NCBI GenBank assembly: GCA_049997955.1
Contig: JAEBDY010000010.1
Span: forward strand, 310,001 to 374,000
DNA: 64,000 nt
Source of the DNA: Umezawaea sp049997955
GTDB taxonomy: Bacteria; Actinomycetota; Actinomycetes; Mycobacteriales; Pseudonocardiaceae
Reading direction: 5' to 3'
Shown: positions 8,897 through 17,703 of the stretch, one piece after another
Numbering within the stretch: position 1 is the stretch's first letter
Layout of the letters: each line of letters starts with the position of its first letter
Translations under genes and position numbers: made by a program
The notes under the pieces: generated by a model
What the model was told of the DNA's origin: nothing
The model's input: the letters and a program-made list of their open reading frames with translations, nothing else
Database searches by the model: none

Positions 8897-9820
8897 TCAC
8901 ATCCGCCCGGCCACGCCCGAGAGGCGTTCCCGCATCCACTGGTGGGCCGGGGCGAGCATGTTGCGCGGGTGCCAGAACATCGCCATCGTCACCCGTGGCG
9001 GTTCGGTCGCCAGCGGCACCTCCCGCAGGCCGAACGCGGGTCCCAGCCGCTCGAACAGGCGGCGGGGCGTCAGCGTGACCAGGTCCGACCCCGCGACCGC
9101 CTGCAGCGCCAACGTGAACGACTCCACGGTGACCGGCCTCGGCACGCTCAGCCCCTGCTCGCTCAGCTTCACCTCGGACACCACGCGCTGGCCCGCCACG
9201 CCGACGACCTGGACCGCGCGGGTGCTCACCAGCGCGTCGGCGGTCATCGGCTCGGCGACCGCGTCGTTGTCGCGGTCGACCACGGCGGTGAACTCGTCGG
9301 TGAACAGCGGGACGTGCGGGAAGTTCAGCAGCTCGGGCGTCTGGAGCTGCAACGGCCAGATCAGCACGTCGCACCACCCCGACCGGAGCAGCTCGACCAG
9401 TTCCGGGCGCGGCGACACCACGTTCACCCGAACCCCCGGCGCCTCGACGGCGAGGCCGCGCAACGCGGGCAGCACGAGGACCGCCGCCACGTAGTCGCTG
9501 GCCATGACGGTGAACGTGCGCTGGTCGGTGACCGGGTCGAAGGAGCGCCCCGCGCTCAGCACCGCGCGTGCGGCGACCAGCGCGGTCTGCACCGGCTGGA
9601 GCAGCGACTCCGCGAGCGGGGTGAGCACCAGCGTGCGGCCCTCCCGGACGAGCAGCGGGTCGTCGAAGTGGCGGCGGAGCTTGGCCAGCACCGCGCTCAT
9701 GGCGGGCTGCCCCATCACGAGCCGCTCCGCCGCCTTCGTCACGTTGCGCTCCAGCAGCAGCGCGTTCAGCGGAATCAGCAGGTTCAGGTCCAGCCTGCCC
9801 CAGTCCGTCGCCACCGGCAC
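8897..9820 (-). CDS. LysR-family transcriptional regulator
   Basis: A 307-residue regulator with an N-terminal winged helix (LLERNVTKAAERLVMGQPAM) of the NodD/PcpR-like branch and a two-lobe effector domain starting near DQRTFTVMASDYVAA. GTG 9820 is preceded by GGAGAGG at six bases and removes 14 unlikely N-terminal residues. It is convergent with the PucR-type gene (8 bases apart) and divergent from a DUF6069 membrane protein 215 bases away. The divergent neighbour is the natural candidate target. Confidence 0.88.
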   Translation of the reverse strand: MPVATDWGRLDLNLLIPLNALLLERNVTKAAERLVMGQPAMSAVLAKLRRHFDDPLLVREGRTLVLTPLAESLLQPVQTALVAARAVLSAGRSFDPVTDQRTFTVMASDYVAAVLVLPALRGLAVEAPGVRVNVVSPRPELVELLRSGWCDVLIWPLQLQTPELLNFPHVPLFTDEFTAVVDRDNDAVAEPMTADALVSTRAVQVVGVAGQRVVSEVKLSEQGLSVPRPVTVESFTLALQAVAGSDLVTLTPRRLFERLGPAFGLREVPLATEPPRVTMAMFWHPRNMLAPAHQWMRERLSGVAGRM

Positions 9821-9991
9821 GATTGTCCTCTCCGCCACTTGACGGGGCAACAAAGCGCGCAACCGCTGGTGGCGGCCCCGCGGTCACGGACTATCGAGCC
9901 CGTCGATGGGGCCCATGCGGAATTGACCGGTTCTGGGTCCGACGATCTCGGCCTACGCTGGCACCCGACCACACAAATTCCACAGTGGACT

Positions 9992-10017
9992 GATCACGCG
10001 CACCGATTCCCGTGATC
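9992..10017. promoter_or_regulatory. Inverted repeat upstream of the DUF6069 gene
   Basis: GATCACG (9992-9998) and CGTGATC (10011-10017) are a perfect 7-bp inverted repeat with a 12-base spacer, immediately before the AGGAGG ribosome site of the gene at 10035. A LysR- or TetR-type operator is plausible; the LysR gene across the intergenic region is the obvious candidate. Confidence 0.45.
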
Positions 10018-10034
10018 CAGGAGGGACCTCACCG

Positions 10035-10478
10035 ATGACCGAGACCAGCGACTTCCAGTCCCGGACCCAGCAGTCCACCACCGCGAGCGGCCGCGCCGCG
10101 ATCGGCGTCACGCTCGCCGCGCTGGCCTCCGTCGCGCTCAACTCCGTGATCGCCGCGCTCGCCGACGCGGCGCTGCCCGCCGGAGGCGTCCGCATGGGCC
10201 TGCAACTGCGCGAGTACGCGCCGCTGACCGTCGTCGGGATCCTGCTCGGCACGCTCGCCTGGTACGTCGTCCGCCGCACGGCCCGCAACCCCCGCGCGGT
10301 CCTCCGGGTGCTCGTGCCCGTGGCCGTCGTCGTGTCCCTCGTGCCGGACTTCGGGATCCTCTCGGCGGGCGCGACCCTCCTCAACTCGCTGGCCCTGATC
10401 GCGATGCACCTCGTCGTCGCGGCCATCACCGTGCCGACGCTCGCCAGGGTGCTGCCGCTGCCGCGCGACCACGCCTGA
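10035..10478 (+). CDS. Four-helix membrane protein, DUF6069 family
   Basis: A 147-residue protein with a short polar N-terminus and four hydrophobic segments (about 20-45, 63-80, 94-110 and 113-138), the size and layout of the actinobacterial DUF6069 family of unknown role. AGGAGGG lies nine bases before ATG 10035. It stands alone between a divergent LysR gene and a convergent response-regulator gene that ends seven bases away. No catalytic motif is visible. Confidence 0.8.
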   Translation: MTETSDFQSRTQQSTTASGRAAIGVTLAALASVALNSVIAALADAALPAGGVRMGLQLREYAPLTVVGILLGTLAWYVVRRTARNPRAVLRVLVPVAVVVSLVPDFGILSAGATLLNSLALIAMHLVVAAITVPTLARVLPLPRDHA

Positions 10479-10485
10479 ACACCCC

Positions 10486-11145
10486 TCAGGTCACCAGGCC
10501 CTTGCGGTACGCGTAGACCACTACCTGCACGCGGTCGCGCAGGTTCAGCTTGGCGAGGATGCGCGACACGTACGTCTTCACGGTCTCCTGGCTGATCACC
10601 AGCGTCGCGGCGATCTCGCCGTTGGACAGGCCGTTCGCGATGTGGCGCAACACCTCCAGCTCGCGCGGGGTCAGGACGGCGTCGTCCGGCCCGCCCTCGA
10701 CGGGGCGGATCCGGGCCGCGTACCTGCCCACGAGCTGCCGGGTCACCTCGGGCGCCAGCAGCGCCGCGCCGCTCGCGACGGTGTGGATGCCCTGCAGCAG
10801 CTGCGCGGCCGGGGCGTCCTTGAGCAGGAACCCGCTCGCCCCCGCCCGCAGCGCCTCGTACACGTACTCGTCCAGGTTGAACGTCGTCACCACGAGCACC
10901 TTGACGGGATCGGCCACCCCGACGCCCGCCAGCAGGCGGGTCGCCTCGATGCCGTCGAGCACCGGCATCCGCACGTCCATCACCACCACGTCCGGGCGCA
11001 GCCTGCCCGCGAGGTCGACCGCGGCGCGCCCGTCCCCGCACTCGCCCACCACCTCCAGGTCGGGCTGGGCGTCGATGATCGTCGTGAAGCCGGTGCGGAT
11101 CAACGCCTGGTCGTCGCACACCAGCACCCGGATCGGCGCGGTCAC
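10486..11145 (-). CDS. NarL/LuxR-type response regulator
   Basis: A 219-residue regulator with acidic pocket D11/D12, phosphoacceptor D57 (VVVMDVRMP), the conserved Lys of FLLKDAP, and a C-terminal LuxR helix-turn-helix (LTPRELEVLRHIANGLSNGEIA). GTG 11145 overlaps the stop of the histidine kinase gene by four bases (GTGA) and follows a GGGGAG ribosome site, so the two proteins are translationally coupled and should be a cognate pair. Last gene of the unit CPBP protease - kinase - regulator. Target genes are not evident. Confidence 0.93.
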   Translation of the reverse strand: MTAPIRVLVCDDQALIRTGFTTIIDAQPDLEVVGECGDGRAAVDLAGRLRPDVVVMDVRMPVLDGIEATRLLAGVGVADPVKVLVVTTFNLDEYVYEALRAGASGFLLKDAPAAQLLQGIHTVASGAALLAPEVTRQLVGRYAARIRPVEGGPDDAVLTPRELEVLRHIANGLSNGEIAATLVISQETVKTYVSRILAKLNLRDRVQVVVYAYRKGLVT

Positions 11146-12296
11146 GACGGGCTCCCCGTGGGGATCCGGGCCCGCACGACGAAAACGCCACCCGAGCGCC
11201 TGCCCGCGCTGAACTCGCCCCCGAGCACGTCGACCCGTTCCCGGAGCCCCGCGAGGCCTCGCCCGCTCCCGCCGGGGGACGCGGCGTGCGAAGCCGAGCC
11301 CTCGGTGCCGACCTCCACCGTGGTCTCCCTCTCGCCGTGGTGCACGTGGACGGTCGTACGGCTGCCGTGGGCGTGCTTGAGGGCGTTCGTCAGCGCCTCC
11401 TGCACGACCCGGTAGGCCGCGACCTCGGCGCTGCCGGTCGATTCCGCGGGTCTGCCCTCCTCGGTGAACTCCACCGGCTGCCCGGCGAGCCGGGTCTGCT
11501 CCACGAGGGCGCGCAGCTCGCCGACGGACGGCGTGCGCGGCTCGGTGCCGTGGTCGGGGTTGAGCAGGTCGAGCAGGTGCCGCAGGTCCCTGGTGGCCCG
11601 CCTGCCGGTGTCGGTGATGGCGGTCAGGGTCTGGTCGAGGCGTTCCGGCGCGGCGGTCAGGTAGCGCGCCGCCTCGGCCTGCACCACCATCGCCGTCACG
11701 TGGTGCGTCACGACGTCGTGCAGCTCGCGGGCGATGCGGGTGCGTTCGGCGGTGCGGGTGGTCACGGCGACGCTGCGGCGGCGTTCCGCCTCGACGACCC
11801 TGGACTGCCGGAGCCAGGCCCCCGTGCCCCACGCGAAGGCCAGCGCCACGGAGAAGGTCGCGAACCCGACGACCCCTTCCGGCGACCCGATCCGGTCAAG
11901 GGCGACGGCCAGCAGGACGTAGGCGACGGAGGCCACGACCAGGGCGGCGCGCCTGCCGCGTTCCAGGTGGGCCGCCGCGCTCAGCAGCGCGATGGGCAGC
12001 GCCATGCCCGCGACCGTGTGGTAGGCGCGGAGCTGGTCGATCGCGAAGCCGAGCGAGACCACGGCGAGGCAGACGGCGGGCCGGCGGCGGCGGACGGCGA
12101 GCGGGAGGCACTGGAGGACGACCGCCACGCCGGTCAGCACGTCGAAGGGACGGGCGGGCAGGTCGCCGAGCTGGGTTCCGTTGTTCTCCAACGCGGGCAG
12201 GAACGAGGCGACGAGGAGCAGCAGCGCCAACGGAAGATCTCGGACCGTGACGTCCCACCGCCGCCACGGTTCCGGGACCTTCAGGAGGTCGATCAC
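11142..12296 (-). CDS. Sensor histidine kinase, HisKA_3 type
   Basis: A 384-residue membrane kinase. Five or six hydrophobic segments occupy residues 20-165, followed by the dimerisation/phosphoacceptor helix with H193 (IARELHDVVTHHV) and an HATPase domain with the N box EALTNALKHA and a G box at GGSGRGLAGLRERV. No extracellular sensor domain is visible, so the stimulus is probably sensed in the membrane. GTG 12296 overlaps the stop of the upstream membrane protease by four bases, and its own stop overlaps the response regulator start. Partner of the regulator at 10486-11145. Confidence 0.92.
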   Translation of the reverse strand: MIDLLKVPEPWRRWDVTVRDLPLALLLLVASFLPALENNGTQLGDLPARPFDVLTGVAVVLQCLPLAVRRRRPAVCLAVVSLGFAIDQLRAYHTVAGMALPIALLSAAAHLERGRRAALVVASVAYVLLAVALDRIGSPEGVVGFATFSVALAFAWGTGAWLRQSRVVEAERRRSVAVTTRTAERTRIARELHDVVTHHVTAMVVQAEAARYLTAAPERLDQTLTAITDTGRRATRDLRHLLDLLNPDHGTEPRTPSVGELRALVEQTRLAGQPVEFTEEGRPAESTGSAEVAAYRVVQEALTNALKHAHGSRTTVHVHHGERETTVEVGTEGSASHAASPGGSGRGLAGLRERVDVLGGEFSAGRRSGGVFVVRARIPTGSPS

Positions 12297-13129
12297 CGGG
12301 AAACTGTAGCGGCCGACGGGGACCCGGTCGCACGGCGACGACGGGGCACGATGTGACCGCGGCGGTGGGCCAGTCGCAGGAAGACCAGGGTCAGCACGAC
12401 GCCCGCCACCACCGTGTACAGGCTTCCCTCCGGTCCGAAGTCGCCGCCGGTGAGCAGGGCAGGGCCCGACATGGTGGCGTCCAGCAGCCCCTTCGACTCG
12501 CCGTTGCCGGAGACGACGACGCCGAAGACGCCGCCCGCGGCGAAGTTCCAGCCGAAGTGCAGTCCGATCGGGACCCACAGGTTGCGGGTGGCGGCGTAGC
12601 AGGCGGCGAGCATGAACCCGGCCTCGATCGCGATGGCGGTCGCGCCCCACAGGCTGGCGTCCGGGTTGCCCAGGTGCATCAGGCCGAACACGACGCCGGT
12701 CAGCAGCAGCGCGATCCAGGTGCCCGCGCGCTCCTCGACGACGCGGAACAGGACGCCGCGGAAGAGCAGTTCCTCGGTCACCGCGGCCGCGGCCATGAAC
12801 CCGAACAGCGCCACCGCGCCCTTGACCGAGCCCAGGCCGTTGACGTGGTAGCCGCCGAGGAAGGCGATGTTGAGGATGACGGCCGCGAACATCGCGACCC
12901 CGATCAGCACCCCGCGGGCGGTCCGGCCGACCGCCCCTTCCCCGGCCACTTCCGCGGGCTCGCGGTGTTCCGTCCGCCGCACCACCCACGCGTAGACGAG
13001 AACACCCACCACAGCTGTCGCGACACCGAGCGGCAGGGTGAGCCAGGGGTTCCCCTGCACCGCGGCGACGGCGTTGCCGCCGACGAAGGCGACCGCCGCC
13101 ACGGCCAGCAACTGCTTCCACAAACGCAT
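12293..13129 (-). CDS. CPBP family intramembrane metalloprotease (Abi/CAAX protease-like)
   Basis: A 278-residue multi-helix membrane protein with the three CPBP motifs: EELLFRG (metal-binding glutamates), FGLMHLGN and HFGWNFAAG. These residues bind the catalytic metal in this family, which includes prenyl-protein endopeptidases and bacteriocin-immunity proteins. Its stop codon overlaps the start of the histidine kinase, so the protease, kinase and response regulator are co-translated. That suggests the protease processes the signal or a membrane regulator of this two-component system. AAGGAG precedes ATG 13129. Confidence 0.88.
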   Translation of the reverse strand: MRLWKQLLAVAAVAFVGGNAVAAVQGNPWLTLPLGVATAVVGVLVYAWVVRRTEHREPAEVAGEGAVGRTARGVLIGVAMFAAVILNIAFLGGYHVNGLGSVKGAVALFGFMAAAAVTEELLFRGVLFRVVEERAGTWIALLLTGVVFGLMHLGNPDASLWGATAIAIEAGFMLAACYAATRNLWVPIGLHFGWNFAAGGVFGVVVSGNGESKGLLDATMSGPALLTGGDFGPEGSLYTVVAGVVLTLVFLRLAHRRGHIVPRRRRATGSPSAATVSR

Positions 13130-13308
13130 GACGACTCCTTCACCAGGCCCGCGGCCGGAGCACCGCGGCAGGTCGCAACGCTAGGGATTCGACGGCCGGG
13201 AATCGTCACCGCACGGTGGACATCCGCGGGTAGCTCCCACGGGGGACAAGCCCGGCCCGTGAGGGGTCTCACCAGGGCTCACGCTCCTCCCGGTGGCAGG
13301 ATGGAGGG

Positions 13309-14382
13309 GTGACGACCCCCCTCCACGACCCCGACTGGCGCGGTTTCGCGAGCGACAACTACGCGGGCGTGCACCCCGAGGTGCTGGCCGCGATCGCCAC
13401 GGCCAACGGCGGCCACCAGGTCTCCTACGGGGAGGACCGGTACACCGCACGCCTGCGGGAGGTGGTCGGCGAGCACTTCGGCGAGCGCGCCGAGGTGTTC
13501 CCCGTCTTCAACGGCACGGGCGCGAACGTCATCTCGCTCACCAGCGTGCTGCCGCGCTGGGGCGCCGTCGTCACGGCGTCCACCGCGCACGTCAACACCG
13601 ACGAGGCAGGCGCTCCAGAGCGGATGACCGGCGTCAAGCTGCTCGCCGTGCCGACCCCCGACGGCAAGCTCACGCCGGAGCTGATCGCCCGCGAGGCGTG
13701 GGGCTGGGGCAACGAGCACCGCGCCCAGCCGCTCGCCGTGAGCATCTCGCAGACCACCGAGCTGGGCACGCTCTACACGCCGGACGAGGTGCGGGCGATC
13801 TCCGACTTCGCCCACGCGCACGACATGGCGGTGCACGTGGACGGCTCCCGGCTGTGGAACGCGGCGGCGGCTCTCGGCGTGCCGTTCCGCGAGTTCACCA
13901 CCGACGCGGGGGTCGACGTCCTCAGCCTCGGCGGCACCAAGAACGGCCTCCTCGGCACGGAGGCGGTGGTCGTGCTCGCCCCGGACCGCGCCACCGGCCT
14001 CCTCTACCTGCGCAAGATGACGATGCAGCTGACGAGCAAGATGCGCTTCGCCTCCGCGCAACTGCTCGCCCTCTTCGACGACGGCCTCGGCCTCCGCAGC
14101 GCCGCGCACGCGAACGCGATGGCCGCGCGCCTGCGGTCCGCGCTCCAGGCGGGCATCGACGACGGCAAGCTGCCCGGCCTGGCCTTCACGCAGGACAGCC
14201 CGGCGAACGCGATCTTCGCGACCCTCCCGGCGGACGTGGCGGACCGCGTCCGCGAACGGGTGCGCTTCTACGACTGGGACCGCACGCGCGGCGAGGTGCG
14301 CTGGATGACCGCGTGGGACACGACGGAGTCCGACGTGGACCACTTCGTCGCCGTGGTCCAGGAGGAGCTCACCCGCGACTGA
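13309..14382 (+). CDS. ltaE: Low-specificity threonine aldolase / beta-eliminating lyase family, PLP-dependent
   Basis: A 357-residue fold-type-I PLP enzyme. FASDNYAGVHPEVLAAI at the N-terminus is the family opening, VHVDGSRLWNAA carries the cofactor-binding Asp, and SLGGTKNGLLG contains the Schiff-base Lys in the family context. It should cleave L-threonine or L-allo-threonine to glycine and acetaldehyde, in the cytoplasm. GTG 13309 follows AGGA at seven bases. Divergent from the CPBP-kinase-regulator operon and convergent with a second two-component pair; no metabolic partner is adjacent. Confidence 0.88.
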   Translation: MTTPLHDPDWRGFASDNYAGVHPEVLAAIATANGGHQVSYGEDRYTARLREVVGEHFGERAEVFPVFNGTGANVISLTSVLPRWGAVVTASTAHVNTDEAGAPERMTGVKLLAVPTPDGKLTPELIAREAWGWGNEHRAQPLAVSISQTTELGTLYTPDEVRAISDFAHAHDMAVHVDGSRLWNAAAALGVPFREFTTDAGVDVLSLGGTKNGLLGTEAVVVLAPDRATGLLYLRKMTMQLTSKMRFASAQLLALFDDGLGLRSAAHANAMAARLRSALQAGIDDGKLPGLAFTQDSPANAIFATLPADVADRVRERVRFYDWDRTRGEVRWMTAWDTTESDVDHFVAVVQEELTRD

Positions 14383-14560
14383 AACACCCCGCGGCGAGTC
14401 CGTCCGGTGCACCCGGGAGCGCGCCCGACCCGATCGTTCAGGCGGGGACGCAGCCCTTGGCGTGAGGTGACGCGCCCCCGCCCAGAAGTCCGTTGTGGAG
14501 TCACGAGGACGGTCGCGGTGTTCCACCAGCACGACCGGGACCGGCCGCTCCGCCACCCGG

Positions 14561-15211
14561 TCAGTCGAGCAAGCGGTGTCGCCACGCCCAGATCGCGATC
14601 TCGGTGCGGTTGCGGGCCTCCAGCTTGGACTGGACGCTCGCGAGGTGGGTCTTGACGGTGGACAGGGAGATTCCCAGCACGGCGGCGATCTCCGCGTTCG
14701 TCCGTCCTCTCGCGACGGCCAGCACGACGTCCAGTTCCCGTGCCGTCAAGGGGATGTCGGGCCGGGCCGGGGTGCGGTCGGCGCCGCTGGTGAAGTGCGC
14801 CAGCAGCCGGACGGTGACCGACGGGGACACCATCGACTCCCCCTTCGCCGCCGCGTGCACGGCTTCGAGGAGCAGACGGGGTCCGGCGTCCTTGAGCAGG
14901 AACCCGCACGCTCCCGCGAGCAGGGCCGCGTAGACGTTCTCGTCCACGTCGTAGGTCGTCACCACGACGACCCGCAGCGGGTCGACGACGGTCGGGCCGG
15001 CGAGCAGCTCGGTGGCGCGGATGCCGTCCAGCTTCGGCATCCGGATGTCCATCAGCGTCACGTCGGGGCGGAAGCGCTGGGCGAGCCGGACCGCCGACTC
15101 GCCGTCGGCGGCCTCGCTGATGACCTCGATGCCGGGATCGGCGTTGAGGATGAGCCGGAACCCGGTGCGCACCAGGGTCTGGTCGTCGGCGATGAGCACG
15201 CGGATCGGCAT
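14561..15211 (-). CDS. NarL/LuxR-type response regulator (second system)
   Basis: A 216-residue regulator with D9/D10, phosphoacceptor D55 (VTLMDIRMP), FLLKDAG and a C-terminal LuxR helix-turn-helix ending TEIAIWAWRHRLLD. Its ATG shares one base with the TGA of the kinase gene (TGATG), so the two are coupled. It is closely similar along its whole length to the orphan regulator at 16474-17124, indicating a local duplication. Target unknown. Confidence 0.92.
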   Translation of the reverse strand: MPIRVLIADDQTLVRTGFRLILNADPGIEVISEAADGESAVRLAQRFRPDVTLMDIRMPKLDGIRATELLAGPTVVDPLRVVVVTTYDVDENVYAALLAGACGFLLKDAGPRLLLEAVHAAAKGESMVSPSVTVRLLAHFTSGADRTPARPDIPLTARELDVVLAVARGRTNAEIAAVLGISLSTVKTHLASVQSKLEARNRTEIAIWAWRHRLLD

Positions 15212-16401
15212 CAGACCCCCTCGTCGCCGCGCAGCGGGAGCCACGCGGTGGTGCGCCAGCGGTTGTCCGGTTCCGGGCCCGCGTCGAGGCTCCCGCCCAG
15301 CGACGAGACCCGTTCGGCCATGCCCACCAGACCGTAGCCGTCGCCGGAGCGGGTGCCGCTCACGCCGTCGTTGCGGATGTCCAGCACCAGCTCCCCCTCG
15401 TCCACGTGAGCGCTGATCTCGACCTCCGTGGCGTTCGGCGCGTGCCTGCGCACGTTGGTCATCGATTCGAGCACGATCCGGTGCACGGTGCTGGACAGGT
15501 CGGACGGCACCGGCATCCCGTCCAGTTCCTCCGCCACGTCCACGTCGGCCTGCCCGCCCGCGGCGGCGCGCACGGCGTCGCCGAGGGTGCCGCTGGGCAA
15601 TGGCGGCAGCGGGTCGCTGCGCAGCATCCCCACCAGCCTCCGCATGGAGGTGAGCGCCTCGGCGCCCGCCTGCTCGACCTCCCGGTACACCTCGACGGGG
15701 TCCTGGTCGGGCACCGACGGGTCCTCCGCGAGCGCGTGCGCGGCCTGCGCGAGGACGACGATGCCGCTGACGTGGTGCGCCACCAGGTCGTGCAGCTCCC
15801 TGGCGAGCTGGAGGCGCTCCCCCTCGCGCACGCGTTCCAGGGCGGCCTCGTGCCGGGCGTCGGCGTCGCGCAGCACCAGGCCGAAGGCCAGCGCCGTGCC
15901 CCACAGCAGCGCGGCGGGCACCGCGCCGAGCGCCGCGGTCGATTCGACGCCGTAGCGCACGACCGGAGCGGCGACGACCGTGAAGCCCGCGGCCGCCGCG
16001 AGGGCCGCGGCTCCCGCGGGGTGCAGCCGCCTGCACCCCGCGCCCGCGAGCAGCGCCACGGCCAGCACCTCGGTCACGACCGGTTGCGCGACGGATTCCG
16101 CGCCCACGAGGTGAACGACGCCCGCGACGCCGGTGCTGAGCAGGGAGAACCCGATCACCGCCCAGCCGAGCAGGGCGACGCGGTCCGGGAAGCGGCGGCG
16201 CAGGACGGCCAGCGTCGCCACGGCGGTCCCCATGGGGGGCACCAGGGTCGTGATCACGGACGACGTGATGCCGCCGGGCGAGCCGCCCTGGCGGACGACC
16301 AGGACGCTGTCCACGATCGTCGCCACCACCATCGCGGTGATCTCGGCGACGAGCACGCTGCGACGTGCCGGCGGTCCGGCTGCGGTCATGGGGACGATCA
16401 T
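15211..16401 (-). CDS. Sensor histidine kinase, HisKA_3 type (second system)
   Basis: A kinase of about 396 residues with roughly six membrane segments in the first 175 residues, the phosphoacceptor helix with H204 (LARELHDLVAHHVSGIV) and an HATPase domain with N box ESMTNVRRHAP and G box GDGYGLVGMAERV. It should phosphorylate the regulator at 14561-15211. ATG 16401 is preferred; a GTG 12 codons upstream is also in frame and the ribosome site is weak for either. The orphan regulator gene ends 72 bases upstream in the same direction, so the kinase may serve both. Confidence 0.9.
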   Translation of the reverse strand: MIVPMTAAGPPARRSVLVAEITAMVVATIVDSVLVVRQGGSPGGITSSVITTLVPPMGTAVATLAVLRRRFPDRVALLGWAVIGFSLLSTGVAGVVHLVGAESVAQPVVTEVLAVALLAGAGCRRLHPAGAAALAAAAGFTVVAAPVVRYGVESTAALGAVPAALLWGTALAFGLVLRDADARHEAALERVREGERLQLARELHDLVAHHVSGIVVLAQAAHALAEDPSVPDQDPVEVYREVEQAGAEALTSMRRLVGMLRSDPLPPLPSGTLGDAVRAAAGGQADVDVAEELDGMPVPSDLSSTVHRIVLESMTNVRRHAPNATEVEISAHVDEGELVLDIRNDGVSGTRSGDGYGLVGMAERVSSLGGSLDAGPEPDNRWRTTAWLPLRGDEGV

Positions 16402-16473
16402 CCCGGTCTCGCGCACGGCGTCACCCACCGGGCCCACCGGTCGGGTCTCCGCACCGGACGAGCACGTTCCGGA

Positions 16474-17124
16474 TCATTCGACCAGTCCGCCTTCCCACGC
16501 CCAGATGGCGATCTCCGTGCGGTTGCGGGCGCCCAGCTTGTTCCGCGCACCCACCAGGTGGGACTTGACCGTGGACAGCGAGATCGACAGCTCGACCGCG
16601 ATCTCCGCGTTCGCCAGACCTCGTGCCACCGCCCGCACCACGTCGAACTCCCGCGCGGTCAACGGGACGTCGTCCCGCCGGGGTGCGCGGCGGGTGGTGC
16701 GGACGAAGTGCCCCAGCAGCCTGGTGGCCACCGACGGCGACACCACCGCCTCGCCCCGCGCGGCGGCGTGCACCGCCTCGACGAGCAGGCGCGGTCCGGC
16801 GTCCTTGAGCAGGAAGCCGGACGCGCCCGCCGACAGCGCCGCGTGGACGTCCTCGTCCACGTCGTAGAGCGTGACCACGAGGACCCGCAAGGGAGCCGCG
16901 ACCCCCGAGCCAGCCAGCAGCTCGGTGGCGCGGATCCCGTCGATCCTCGGCATCCGCACGTCCAGGACGGTGACGTCCGGGCGCAGCCGCCGCGCCAGCC
17001 GCACCGCCGACTCGCCGTCGGCGGCCTCGCCGACCACCTCGATGCCGGGGTCGGCGTCGAGGATGAGCCGGAACCCGGTGCGCACCAGGACCTGGTCGTC
17101 GGCGATGACCACGCGGACTGCCAT
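16474..17124 (-). CDS. Orphan NarL/LuxR-type response regulator, paralogue of the neighbouring one
   Basis: A 216-residue regulator, same length as the one at 14561-15211, with D9/D10, D55 (VTVLDVRMP), FLLKDAG and a LuxR domain. Shared strings such as LVRTGFRLIL and NRTEIAIWAW show recent common origin. No kinase gene is paired with it; the only candidate is the adjacent histidine kinase. The recognition-helix region differs (STVKSHLVGARNKLGARN against STVKTHLASVQSKLEARN), so the two may read related but distinct sites. Follows a small membrane protein gene by nine bases. Confidence 0.9.
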   Translation of the reverse strand: MAVRVVIADDQVLVRTGFRLILDADPGIEVVGEAADGESAVRLARRLRPDVTVLDVRMPRIDGIRATELLAGSGVAAPLRVLVVTLYDVDEDVHAALSAGASGFLLKDAGPRLLVEAVHAAARGEAVVSPSVATRLLGHFVRTTRRAPRRDDVPLTAREFDVVRAVARGLANAEIAVELSISLSTVKSHLVGARNKLGARNRTEIAIWAWEGGLVE

Positions 17125-17133
17125 GGGAGGAGG

Positions 17134-17595
17134 TCACCCGGCCCGTTTGACGTCCGCGACGTAGGCGTTCGAGGCGGGCAGGTAGCTCAGGACCACCGCG
17201 ACGACCGCGATGGCGCAGCTGGCGTAGCCGACCGCCGTGTTGCCCTGGGTGGCGAACAGCGACGCGAGCTGGAACAGCGTGATCAGGGTGAGCACGACGC
17301 GCGCCCAGTTGCGGCCCGCCTTGAGCTTGAACGCGAGCCACAGGTGCACCAGCGCGACCGCCAGCGTGATCGAGATGGCGACGGCGAGGCCGACGGTGGC
17401 GGCACCGTTGATCTGCTCCTCCGTCATCGAGCCGCCGGTGTCCTGGTTGGACTGCCGCAGCGCGTCGACGAACTGCTGCCGCGATCCGGCCAGCAGGACG
17501 AGTGCGACCAGGCTGGTGACGGTCGAGGCGAGGAAGCCGAAGAACGACGTGATGATCGTGGTCGGTGGGGTGAGGTCGTGCGTCGTGGTTGCCAT
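17134..17595 (-). CDS. Small four-helix membrane protein, function unknown
   Basis: A 153-residue protein with hydrophobic segments near residues 17-36, 61-85, 95-115 and 120-140. I do not recognise the family. ATG 17595 was chosen over upstream starts because it gives a natural polar N-terminus (MATTTHDLTPP); no strong ribosome site is visible. It lies nine bases upstream of the orphan response regulator, so they are probably co-transcribed, and it might act as the membrane input or target of that regulator. Confidence 0.72.
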   Translation of the reverse strand: MATTTHDLTPPTTIITSFFGFLASTVTSLVALVLLAGSRQQFVDALRQSNQDTGGSMTEEQINGAATVGLAVAISITLAVALVHLWLAFKLKAGRNWARVVLTLITLFQLASLFATQGNTAVGYASCAIAVVAVVLSYLPASNAYVADVKRAG

Positions 17596-17657
17596 GGTTC
17601 GGAAGTTATGGCCTTCCCGGATGCCGTGCACCGCAAGGACGATTCGGCTAGTTCTTT

Positions 17658-17697
17658 CGGCTGATCCCCTAGTGCTCGCGCACTAGGGGATCAGCCG
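17658..17697 (-). terminator. Perfect 18-bp stem terminator of the secreted hydrolase gene
   Basis: Arms at 17658-17675 and 17680-17697 are exact complements around a TCGC loop. It starts seven bases after the TAG of the hydrolase gene at 17704. No T-run follows, as usual in high-GC actinomycetes. Confidence 0.85.
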
Positions 17698-17703
17698 GAC
17701 CAC

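Noticed and set aside
9923..9959. TTGACC and TACGCT as a promoter for the DUF6069 gene
   Set aside because: The spacing is 25 bases, too long for a standard promoter.
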